Positions 49,764 through 58,458 of a stretch of DNA of 64,000 bases are shown here, one piece after another (position 1 is the first letter of the stretch; each line of letters begins with the position of its first letter). This stretch comes from an uncultured Bacteroidales bacterium. GTDB lineage: Bacteria > Bacteroidota > Bacteroidia > Bacteroidales > Paludibacteraceae. A program made the translations under genes and the position numbers. Location of the stretch: assembly GCA_937885465.1 (NCBI GenBank), contig CAKZZM010000177.1, positions 1 through 64,000 on the forward strand, read 5' to 3'. The notes beneath the pieces are model-generated. The model was not told the origin of the DNA, ran no database searches, and saw only the letters and a program-made list of their open reading frames with translations.

Positions 49764-51599
49764 ATGACAACTACATACAAATACCCGTCTTGGACACTGC
49801 AAGTGTCTCTCACACTTATACTTTGCCTCAGCTCATGCGACGCTTTTCTCTCAACCGAGTCTCCATCACGATTGACATCAGAGACGATGTTCGAAACGGA
49901 GGGAGACATGCAACGCGCCGTTTATGCCATCTACGCAAAGATGTCGGAAGATCAAGTATATGGGCAGAACGTTACACTTATCATGGGCTATAACAACGAC
50001 ATCGAATTCGGTCAGTGTAACGCCAATACCGACAATACCCGTCGGGGAATATGGGACTACTCCACCACCTCAAACAACGAGATTCTGCTTTCGTGGGGAC
50101 CCGTCTATTCTGCCATCAACACCGCCAACGAATGTGTGGACGGCATCGGCAACAGCGCACTGCTCAAAGACTCCGAACCCGACGTCCCCTCTGTAGTTAG
50201 ACAGCTCTATGGCGAAGCTAAAGCACTCAGGGCACTGCTCTACCTCGACCTTGTACGCAACTGGGGAGACGTTCCTTTCCTGGCACACGGTACGCAGGCA
50301 GGAGACGACTTTTACCAACCGGTCACAGACAGGGATACTATCCTTGATTTTCTCATCCGCGACCTCATTGAGGCCGAGCCGGGTATGCTATACTGCAGCG
50401 AGTTGAACGAGAGTTGCGAACGGATGAACCGCAGCGCAGTGCAAGCCCTGATAGCACGACTTGCCTTGACACGAGGCGGATGGGCACTACGACCGGACTA
50501 CGACGACCCAACCGCACCGGGCACCATGAGGAGAGCGGACAACTATCTCGACTATTATCGCATAGCAAACACATATTGCCGCAAACTGCGTGACGAAGGA
50601 CGACATGCTCTGAACACTTCATTCGAAGACGTTTTCCGAAATCAGTGCCAGGAGATTTACCCGTCCTCTGACGACATGATCTTCGAGTTTCCTTTCGCCA
50701 CATCATACAACGGATACGTGGGGGTTATCATTGGACACACCATTGAAGGAAACAGCAAAATACCATACGGCAAATCAGGCGGATGGTACTATGTCACACT
50801 GCCGTATTTTCACTCTTTCGACAACAAAGACTTGAGACGGGACGTGACATGCGTGCCCTATAAATGGGAGTGGAACAACACCACCGGGCAGATTGAGCAA
50901 CGATTCACTTCTTGGCGCACAATATACATCGGCAAATGGAGCAAACTATATATGCAGACCCAACAAGGTGCTAACGTACAATATAGTTCCGGTATTAACT
51001 TCCCTATCCTTCGTTACACCGATGCTCTACTAATGCTTGCAGAGACAGAAAACGAACTGAATAACGGTCCGACAGACGATGCCCGTCGGGCTTTGAAGGA
51101 AGTGCGTCGCCGAGCCTTTAATAGTGAGGATTACTCATCAAAGGTAGATGCATACGTTGACGAATTAGGCTCATACAACCAATTCTTCAACGCCATCGTC
51201 AATGAAAGAGCATGGGAGTTTTGCGGCGAAAACATACGCAAGTACGACCTTATCCGTTGGAACCTGCTGCGAGACAAACTCATTGGAATGAAACGCGCTC
51301 TTAACAACATGTACGACAACGGCGAGTATCCGCAGTTCGTTTACACCAAAACGCTTGACAATGGCACACTTGACATCATCAACTTCGACAACTCAACCTA
51401 CACCACACCGGCAGGCTATACAAGGCAGCAGTGGTGCGACGGCATACAAGACTCCAACGGCTCGCTCAATACCACATTCGTCAAGTCGTTCAAAGACGAA
51501 TACATCAGGAGGGACCCGCTCGTCTATATACTGCCACTCTACAAGGATGTGATTACCGACAGCAGAGGAAAACTGAAAAACTACTATGGCCTGCAATAA
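49764..51599 (+). CDS. susD: SusD/RagB-type surface glycan-binding lipoprotein
   Basis: 611 residues. Lipobox LCLSSC with Cys25. Motifs LLYLDLVRNWGDVPFL, RYTDALLMLAETENELNNGP, AFNSEDYSSKVDAYVDELGS and NERAWEFCGENIRKYDLIRW are those of the SusD tetratricopeptide core, which covers the SusC pore like a lid and holds the glycan. Directly behind susC, as in all SusC/D pairs. Typical length. A 16-nt gap separates it from the next lipoprotein gene. Confidence 0.95.
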   Translation: MTTTYKYPSWTLQVSLTLILCLSSCDAFLSTESPSRLTSETMFETEGDMQRAVYAIYAKMSEDQVYGQNVTLIMGYNNDIEFGQCNANTDNTRRGIWDYSTTSNNEILLSWGPVYSAINTANECVDGIGNSALLKDSEPDVPSVVRQLYGEAKALRALLYLDLVRNWGDVPFLAHGTQAGDDFYQPVTDRDTILDFLIRDLIEAEPGMLYCSELNESCERMNRSAVQALIARLALTRGGWALRPDYDDPTAPGTMRRADNYLDYYRIANTYCRKLRDEGRHALNTSFEDVFRNQCQEIYPSSDDMIFEFPFATSYNGYVGVIIGHTIEGNSKIPYGKSGGWYYVTLPYFHSFDNKDLRRDVTCVPYKWEWNNTTGQIEQRFTSWRTIYIGKWSKLYMQTQQGANVQYSSGINFPILRYTDALLMLAETENELNNGPTDDARRALKEVRRRAFNSEDYSSKVDAYVDELGSYNQFFNAIVNERAWEFCGENIRKYDLIRWNLLRDKLIGMKRALNNMYDNGEYPQFVYTKTLDNGTLDIINFDNSTYTTPAGYTRQQWCDGIQDSNGSLNTTFVKSFKDEYIRRDPLVYILPLYKDVITDSRGKLKNYYGLQ

Positions 51600-51615
51600 A
51601 ACTGAATACTGTACG

Positions 51616-53334
51616 ATGAAAAGGATTTATCAACATATCATTGGATTTGTCTGCATTATTAGCGTTAGTGCAGCTTTCTCATCATGCAAGGTTGGTACCG
51701 AAGCAGAACAACCGCGGCTCTTCAAACCAACCGACTTCTCCGTCACAACCAACTACGATGGTTTCCATGCCAAATGGAAAGCGAGTATCGGGGCTGACGG
51801 CTATCAAATAGATGCTTCATTAGATGGCAATTTCGCCACAATAGATACCACCGTCCACACTGCTGCCGATGAACTCAACGTCACGTTTATCGGACTACAG
51901 GAGAACAAACATTACTACTTACGGCTACGTGCTACCAAGGCTGACACTGCACTATGCAGTAAGTACCTCTACGCCGAGGGGAACACTGCTGCCGCCTATT
52001 CTATTTTCTTCCCCGTCAACCGGGACTCGCTCTCGTTCACAACGGCTCTGCTCACATGGCGAAGCAGCGTGAAGGCAGACCATATAGTACTAACCGACGA
52101 AGAAGGTGTCACATCTAATATAACCCTCACAAGCGATATACTTAAAGCCCGACGACTGCGAGTCACCGGCCTACAGCCCGGAAGATTCTATCGGGCTGAG
52201 ATGAAGAATGGGGAAGAGTCCCACGGCTACACCTCGTTCGTCATGCCCGCGTTGCCCGACAACCTCATACGCATTTCTCCGGACAACGCCGCAGCACTGC
52301 CTTCACTGATTGACGGAGCAACCGAGGGAGCAACCATACTCTTCGAACAAGGCACATACGACTACTCGGCTATAGAGATAGTCATTCCAAAGTCACTCAC
52401 ACTGATAGGCGAACCCGGAATGCCACGGCCCATCGTTTATGTCAAGGCGTTCTTGCTCGGAGGCAAACAGACGGCTACGGAAACAAACATCAGCACCTTC
52501 ACTCTCCGGCGCTTAGAGTGTAGCGGTTACAAACTTAACGGAACCACCGAACAGCACGACACCGAGCCAAACCGAAAACTCGTCTCATGCACCATGGGAC
52601 TCACACACCACGTCAACGTCGGCAACTTGCTAATAGAAGACTGCATTGTACGCAACTATACCAATAGCGTTGTCGAACTCGTAGAGAATCTCAGTGCGTC
52701 ATCTTCCTACAGAGCACGATTCGAAGAAATATGTATCAACAAGTGCATCTGCTTCGACCTCGGACGAAACCGCAACAACTACCCTTCTGTCATCAGTATA
52801 ACCAACAAAAACGACAAGAACGGATATTGCCGGCGGTATAACATCACCAACAGTACCTTCCACAATCTCGCTCGAGGGATCATCGAAGCACGTGTCTTCA
52901 CTACTATTGACGGCTACGCCAACCCCGAGATGAACGTAGCAAACTGCACCTTCGACCGCATGGGCTACAAGCACGTCGCAGATGGCGAGTGGTGGGGCGA
53001 TAACACCGAGGCGGTAAAGAACGTGTTTGACTGCAAAGCCACCGATGTAACCACCGATATCACGGTGCAACTAACGGGCTGTATCTTCGGCGAGATGCAC
53101 ACCGACCTGCTCAGCGAGAAGTTCGTGCAAGGGGTTAACACTAACGCCATACTCACCTATATGCTCGCCGATAGCAAGAAACTTATCTCCACCGGCACCA
53201 CGCTGCTTGACCCCATACCATACTCTGCCGACGAACTGTTCCCTGACAGAGACAACGGCAACTACGCCATAGCAAAAGAAGGAGCGTGGCAGACCGCAGG
53301 AGACCCCAGATGGTTACCTAACGCCGAAGATTAA
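51616..53334 (+). CDS. Surface lipoprotein with FN3 and DUF4957/DUF5123-like parts
   Basis: 572 residues from the ATG at 51616 (lipobox FSSC, Cys24); the frame is open to 51586, inside susD. Two FN3-like stretches (about 37-110 and 125-215: FSVTTNYDGFHAKWKASIGA, LQENKHYYLRLRATKADTAL) are followed by a beta-helix-like region (about 225-570: PDNAAALPSLIDGATEGATI, LFEQGTYDYSAIEIVIPKSL, TFHNLARGIIEARVF). This matches lipoproteins annotated DUF4957/DUF5123 that follow susD in pectin PULs and are taken as glycan-binding proteins. Ends with a PRWLPN motif usual in such tails. Confidence 0.7.
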   Translation: MKRIYQHIIGFVCIISVSAAFSSCKVGTEAEQPRLFKPTDFSVTTNYDGFHAKWKASIGADGYQIDASLDGNFATIDTTVHTAADELNVTFIGLQENKHYYLRLRATKADTALCSKYLYAEGNTAAAYSIFFPVNRDSLSFTTALLTWRSSVKADHIVLTDEEGVTSNITLTSDILKARRLRVTGLQPGRFYRAEMKNGEESHGYTSFVMPALPDNLIRISPDNAAALPSLIDGATEGATILFEQGTYDYSAIEIVIPKSLTLIGEPGMPRPIVYVKAFLLGGKQTATETNISTFTLRRLECSGYKLNGTTEQHDTEPNRKLVSCTMGLTHHVNVGNLLIEDCIVRNYTNSVVELVENLSASSSYRARFEEICINKCICFDLGRNRNNYPSVISITNKNDKNGYCRRYNITNSTFHNLARGIIEARVFTTIDGYANPEMNVANCTFDRMGYKHVADGEWWGDNTEAVKNVFDCKATDVTTDITVQLTGCIFGEMHTDLLSEKFVQGVNTNAILTYMLADSKKLISTGTTLLDPIPYSADELFPDRDNGNYAIAKEGAWQTAGDPRWLPNAED

Positions 53335-53362
53335 GTATTGTTAAACAAAGGCTAAAAGCAAA

Positions 53363-56224
53363 ATGAAGAACCTTCTGTTCATACTACTCTCTATTGGCAC
53401 ATGGTCGCTTAACGGTACATGGCAGTTCTGCTTTTATAATACAGATTCCGACACCTATACTATACAGAACTGTGCAAACACACCGGCAGCTGCACTTAAT
53501 AATCTTTCATGGGATACTATCGATGTACCGTCCAACTGGGAGATTGCAGGTAAGAAAGAACCTGAGTATGGCGGCAGCGTAGCAGACTGTCATGGCATTT
53601 ATCGTCGCTCTTTCTGCACTCCAAACATGCAGAAAAACAGTCATCTGCTTCTTCGCTTCGATGGCGTGCTCTTCGCATACGACCTATATATCAACGACCA
53701 ATACGTTGGGTACCATGCCGCAGCTTTCTGTCGTAAGGATTGGGATATCACTACTTATCTCGCACCAGACGGCAACAACACAATCATTGTGGACGTCTCT
53801 ACCCGCAGCCGGGACCTTGCCTACCGCTTTGACCTTAACGATGATTGGGCGCTCACCGGTATCTTCCGCGATGTAATGCTCGTGGAACAACCGGCTACTT
53901 ATATAGCCGACCATACCTTCACATCTAATGTAGTCAACCACCATCAAGCCACCGTTGCGTGCCACACAACAGTCAGCTGTCAGCAGACGAAAGGAGTGAC
54001 TTGCATCACCACACTCCGCGACCAACACGGCAAGATTGTTGCACACGGCGACACCCTGCTCCGTGCCACACTCCGCAGACCGCACCTGTGGTCAGCCGAG
54101 GCCCCTTATCTCTACATCCTGCATATCGAACTGCGTGAGGGCGACATTGTTGTTGACAGTCTCACCGAACGTGTCGGCATACGAGAGATTAGCATAAAGG
54201 GCGACACATTGCTTCTTAATAACCAACTGCTCACACTACGAGGTGTCTGCATGAATGAACTGCACCCGAACTATGGCAGAGCTATCCCCGGAGATTTGCT
54301 TAAAGCAGACTTAACGATGATGAAAAGAGCTAATATCAACTATATACGCACAGCTCATTATCCCTTTCAGCCCGCCTTCTATCGTCTGTGCGACGAGATG
54401 GGTTTTTACGTTGTATGTGAAGTACCTTTCGGCTATGGCGACTCTAATCTCACCGACACCGCCTACCTGCAGCCGCTATTTGAGCGGGCGGATGCCACTG
54501 TTGCTCTCAACAAAAACCACCCGTCTGTCATCATCTGGTCTATAGGGAACGAGAACCCTTACACTCCTATTGTGGAAAAGACTATCGAACACGTACGAGA
54601 CCTTGACCCTACACGACCGCGCACTATACCCGGATATAAGGTCAGCAACTCCTTCCTACGCGACTCCACCACCGATGCACTATCGCTCTATGCACTACAT
54701 TATCAGTCGATAGAGAAAATAGAAGATATGGTCTCCCACCACCGCAAGCCTATCATCCTAACCGAATATTCCCACGCTCTCGGACTCGCCTTCGATGCAC
54801 TGGAGTCGCAACAGGCAATGATACGTCGCCACCCGTCTATCGCCGGCGGTTCCGTATGGGTATGGGCAGACCAAGCACTACTCCGACAACGTACTGCCAC
54901 CGAGTGTCTTGCCGACACTCTGCCGCAAGGCATCTGGCTTGACTCCGTCACTTACTACGATAGCTACAATGACAAAGGAACAGACGGCATAGTCTTCGCC
55001 AACCGATATCCACAGGAGGACTACTTCCAAGTTCGAAAACTCTACTCGCCGGTATGGGTGGAAGATAGCAACTGTTTGGTTGTATATGACAAAAAGGGTG
55101 TTGTCAAACGAGTCTCTTTTACTGTAGAGAACCGCTACGACTTCCTCACCCTGCGTGGCTCCACCTGCCGCTGGATGCTGACTGACGGTCGACATTCCAT
55201 AGCATCAGGCTCGGTTAAACTCAGTGCTGCGCCCCATAACACAGAGCGTGTCACTATACCGCTTCATCACACAACCATAAGCGATAACAACGCCACTATC
55301 CTACGGCTTGCTTTCACCGACACAGAAGGAGATACTATATACGAGCATAATATCCGTACACACTTCGCCTGCAACGCGCACCCCACCGATGCGCAAATCT
55401 CAAATTCCACTATTGACAAGCAGACCACTGTCACTATCGTCAGCAATTCAGGCGACACACTCCTACACTCGCCACTGCTGCTACGCGTAGGACGTAAACC
55501 ATCAATCAACATCGTCAACCTCATCGCACGGCACAAATTAGACTCGTACTGGATGCCATACATCATTGCTCCTGAGATTCTATCATGCACACCTGACTCT
55601 ACGGTTACCCCAACCTGTTGGACTATCCGCGCACGGTGGCATAGGCAGAACGGCGAAAACGACGAGTACTACGAAGGTGAGGTCAACATACAACAAACAG
55701 ACGGTGGTGGAGTCAGTCTCACTTATGACATTCACTCCCGCCACGCCACCGGCACAATTCTCGAACTCGGACTGACACTGCAAATGCCGGAGCACTTTGA
55801 CACTTTCGCATGGTTCGGAAAAGGACCTTTCGCATCAACACCACATAAGTCCGCATTTAACGAGTACGACCTTTGGTACTTACATAAGGACGACATCCGC
55901 CTCACCGGTAACCGCAGCGATGTGACGCTCGCAGCCGTCTGCAACAGTCAAACAGACAGCATCGCACTCGCCATCGTCCCAACATCCGACCTCGGAGTGG
56001 AAAATATCAACGGTGCATTGTACCTCACCGACACTCGTATCATCTCATCATACGGCACAAAACTATCGCGAATGATGGTACAACAAAAGGCGCACAAAGC
56101 CAAACACGCTACGGGCAGGATAGTAATTTGTCCGCTGAGCAACACTGCTCAGGCACAACAAATATTTCTTCCTCTGCCAAGCATCCACCCGGAACGACCA
56201 TTCCTAAAGATCTATGACCACTGA
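53363..56224 (+). CDS. GH2 family glycosidase (beta-galactosidase or beta-glucuronidase type)
   Basis: 953 residues in the LacZ order: sugar-binding domain (LNGTWQFCFYN, WDTIDVPSNWE, GIYRRSF, LLRFDGVLFAYDLYINDQYV), Ig-like domain, TIM barrel and C-terminal domains. In the barrel the acid/base Glu is E397 (WSIGNEN) and the nucleophile is E468 (ILTEYSHA); HYPFQPAFYRLCDEMGFYVV is also typical. The C-terminus has WFGKGPFASTPHKSAFNEYD. In a pectin locus the likely substrate is galactan or arabinogalactan side chains, which the sequence cannot prove. The leader is short (MKNLLFILLSIGTWS) and runs straight into the sugar-binding domain, so export is uncertain. Confidence 0.8.
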   Translation: MKNLLFILLSIGTWSLNGTWQFCFYNTDSDTYTIQNCANTPAAALNNLSWDTIDVPSNWEIAGKKEPEYGGSVADCHGIYRRSFCTPNMQKNSHLLLRFDGVLFAYDLYINDQYVGYHAAAFCRKDWDITTYLAPDGNNTIIVDVSTRSRDLAYRFDLNDDWALTGIFRDVMLVEQPATYIADHTFTSNVVNHHQATVACHTTVSCQQTKGVTCITTLRDQHGKIVAHGDTLLRATLRRPHLWSAEAPYLYILHIELREGDIVVDSLTERVGIREISIKGDTLLLNNQLLTLRGVCMNELHPNYGRAIPGDLLKADLTMMKRANINYIRTAHYPFQPAFYRLCDEMGFYVVCEVPFGYGDSNLTDTAYLQPLFERADATVALNKNHPSVIIWSIGNENPYTPIVEKTIEHVRDLDPTRPRTIPGYKVSNSFLRDSTTDALSLYALHYQSIEKIEDMVSHHRKPIILTEYSHALGLAFDALESQQAMIRRHPSIAGGSVWVWADQALLRQRTATECLADTLPQGIWLDSVTYYDSYNDKGTDGIVFANRYPQEDYFQVRKLYSPVWVEDSNCLVVYDKKGVVKRVSFTVENRYDFLTLRGSTCRWMLTDGRHSIASGSVKLSAAPHNTERVTIPLHHTTISDNNATILRLAFTDTEGDTIYEHNIRTHFACNAHPTDAQISNSTIDKQTTVTIVSNSGDTLLHSPLLLRVGRKPSINIVNLIARHKLDSYWMPYIIAPEILSCTPDSTVTPTCWTIRARWHRQNGENDEYYEGEVNIQQTDGGGVSLTYDIHSRHATGTILELGLTLQMPEHFDTFAWFGKGPFASTPHKSAFNEYDLWYLHKDDIRLTGNRSDVTLAAVCNSQTDSIALAIVPTSDLGVENINGALYLTDTRIISSYGTKLSRMMVQQKAHKAKHATGRIVICPLSNTAQAQQIFLPLPSIHPERPFLKIYDH

Positions 56225-56225
56225 T

Positions 56226-58361
56226 ATGAAAAAGACTATCGTTTTTTGCTCACTTCTTCTTTGCCACGCTGTATCCTTCGCCTTCGTCAATCAATACGGC
56301 GTCAGCGTACCTGATGGTTATACATACCGTCTGAACACACCTTACAAACAGACCGACACATGGGTAGGATACTTCGACTTCTATGCTCCTGACTCTGCTA
56401 CTATGCCGGTACCGGTTGTTATCAATATACATGGCGGCGGATGGGACCATAATCAGAAAGAACAGGAGGGTGGGTGGAAAAGTTTTTTCAACTGCGGCAT
56501 GGCTATCATCAACATGCAGTACCGTCTCAGTCCTGAAGCACCGGCGCCGGCTGCGGTGGAGGATGTACAGGATATGATACTATATGTGTTCCGTCATGCC
56601 GGTGAGATGGGAATTGACACTACCCGTATCATCCTTACCGGTGCCTCGGCCGGCGGCCACCTCGCACTAATGGGTGCATATACTATGCCCGACAAGGTCT
56701 TTGCCGTGATTGACCGCTACGGAGTGACCGACGTGCAGGATTATATGCCACTCTCCTCTTCCCCAAAGAGATGGATAGGAAAGGAGCACCTGCAAGACAC
56801 CGCCTTCATCTGCGAGATGTCACCTCTATACCATGTCAGCCAACACACTCCGCCTACACTTATTATACACGGTGATAGCGACCAAGTCGTGCCCTACCGT
56901 CAGTCCGTGTGGCTCTGCGACAGCCTCGCACGTCACAGCATTCCCCACAAACTCTTCACCGTCCCGGGCGGCGGCCACGGGCGTTTCAGCGACGAGTACA
57001 AACGCCTTGTTGACCTTGAAACGACCGATTTCCTCTGTTCTATCGGGCTGCGTCCACACCTTGATATACGCGACTTCGGAGCCGTGTCCGATAGCACCGT
57101 CCTATCCACCAAGGCTATTCAGGCGGCTATAGACAGAGCGGCAGAGCAGCATATTTGGCGTGTCACCATACCTGCAGGCGAATGGCTCACCGGCACCCTC
57201 TTCATGCGATCGGGCGTACAGCTCTGGTTAGACGAGGGAGCGCGACTCATCGGCAGTACCGACCTCAACGACTATCCCGAGATAGAACCTGCCTACCTGA
57301 GCCACACTAACCGTTATACCAACCGTTGTCTCATCTACGCTGCAGGCTGTAAAGACATCTCCATCGGCGGCAAGGGCATCGTGGACGGTCGTGGCGACGA
57401 TCCGGCTTTTCGTGCCGACACTACCGACAACCTCCTCTCTATACGCCTCCGTCCCTACGTCATACGTATGGTCAGTTGCTGCAACATACGCATACACGAT
57501 GTCACACTCCTCAACTCGCCCGCATGGATGCAGCAGTACCTCAACTGCGAGAACCTCTCCGTACGCGGCATTCACGTGGACAGTCACCATAACTACAACA
57601 ACGATGGAATGGACCTTGACTGCTGCCGGCACGTACGTGTCTATAACTGCGACATACGTTCCGACGATGATGCAGTCTGCATGAAAGCCACCAATAGCGA
57701 GGGCGTGTGTGAGGACATACATATCAGCTGCTGCCGCATCGCAGCCAACTGCAATAGTGTCAAGATTGGCACCGAGACCAACGGTGATTTTCGCGACATA
57801 CACATCTCCGACTGCGTTTTCGTGCGCCCCGACTTTCCGACTATGTACCACCGTCCGCACCGTGCCCTTGCCGGCATTGCACTCGAGATTGCCGACGGGG
57901 GTACACTTGAGGACGTGCATGTCTGCCGTATCAGCATGCAGGACATCATGTCGCCCGTCTTCATAAGGCTTGCCGACCGCGGCAGGAACTTCTACGATGG
58001 CGGCCCGTCGCAGCCCGTGGGCAGACTGCGCAACGTCACTATACGCAATGTCAGAGCCGTAGCGGACGGGCTGACGCCCTCAGCCATCACATCCGTACGG
58101 CAGGGCAGGATAGAGAACGTGCTGCTGGAGAACATCGACATCACTCTTCCGGGCGGAGCCACCGATGCTGACGTAACAGTTCCCGTGATAGGCGAGATGG
58201 ACAAGGCTTATCCGGAGAATCTGATGTATAACGGCATCAACTGTGCAGGACTCTACGTGCGGCACGCAAGAGGTATCACCCTTCGCAACGTTCATTTCGC
58301 CACGCTGCTGCCCGATGTGCGTCCCCTCATACTTACCGACGACGCATTGCTCAATGAGTGA
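56226..58361 (+). CDS. Fusion of an alpha/beta-hydrolase esterase and a GH28 pectinase
   Basis: 711 residues from the ATG at 56226 (signal peptide KKTIVFCSLLLCHAVSFA); the ATG at 56214 overlaps the previous gene. Residues 20-275 form an esterase: oxyanion HGGGW, nucleophile GASAGG (about 139-144), Asp in HGDSD (about 216) and His in GGGHGRF (about 250). Residues 278-700 form a GH28 beta-helix: DFGAVSDSTVLSTKAIQAAI, NDGMDLD (about 459-465) and DDAVCMK (about 480-486), which hold the three catalytic Asp. In place of the usual GHG motif there is NCNSVKIGTET, as in rhamnogalacturonan-type GH28. The product would deacylate and cut a pectin backbone. One base separates it from the GH2 gene. Confidence 0.85.
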   Translation: MKKTIVFCSLLLCHAVSFAFVNQYGVSVPDGYTYRLNTPYKQTDTWVGYFDFYAPDSATMPVPVVINIHGGGWDHNQKEQEGGWKSFFNCGMAIINMQYRLSPEAPAPAAVEDVQDMILYVFRHAGEMGIDTTRIILTGASAGGHLALMGAYTMPDKVFAVIDRYGVTDVQDYMPLSSSPKRWIGKEHLQDTAFICEMSPLYHVSQHTPPTLIIHGDSDQVVPYRQSVWLCDSLARHSIPHKLFTVPGGGHGRFSDEYKRLVDLETTDFLCSIGLRPHLDIRDFGAVSDSTVLSTKAIQAAIDRAAEQHIWRVTIPAGEWLTGTLFMRSGVQLWLDEGARLIGSTDLNDYPEIEPAYLSHTNRYTNRCLIYAAGCKDISIGGKGIVDGRGDDPAFRADTTDNLLSIRLRPYVIRMVSCCNIRIHDVTLLNSPAWMQQYLNCENLSVRGIHVDSHHNYNNDGMDLDCCRHVRVYNCDIRSDDDAVCMKATNSEGVCEDIHISCCRIAANCNSVKIGTETNGDFRDIHISDCVFVRPDFPTMYHRPHRALAGIALEIADGGTLEDVHVCRISMQDIMSPVFIRLADRGRNFYDGGPSQPVGRLRNVTIRNVRAVADGLTPSAITSVRQGRIENVLLENIDITLPGGATDADVTVPVIGEMDKAYPENLMYNGINCAGLYVRHARGITLRNVHFATLLPDVRPLILTDDALLNE

Positions 58362-58391
58362 TTTGTCAGTTTTCAAACCTATTTTATCACC

Positions 58392-58424
58392 ATTTGAACG
58401 CTGTTTAAACGTTATTTAAGTAAC
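58392..58424. repeat. 11-bp phased repeat at a PUL promoter
   Basis: ATTTGAACGCT, GTTTAAACGTT, ATTTAAGTAAC in register with period 11, overlapping the promoter region at 58394-58428. Same unit type as at 41750-41804. Confidence 0.45.
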
Positions 58425-58428
58425 TTTG
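58394..58428 (+). promoter_or_regulatory. Promoter of the modular secreted protein gene
   Basis: TAACTTTG (58421-58428) with TTG at 58394-58396, a gap of 24 nt. Start near 58434, leader about 25 nt. Confidence 0.45.
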
Positions 58429-58458
58429 CAATCGAAAAACACACTAATACCACAAACC

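Noticed and set aside
57228..57920. 230-codon antisense frame inside the esterase-GH28 gene
   Set aside because: Shadow frame of the GH28 helix, no start region or signal, no homology recognised.
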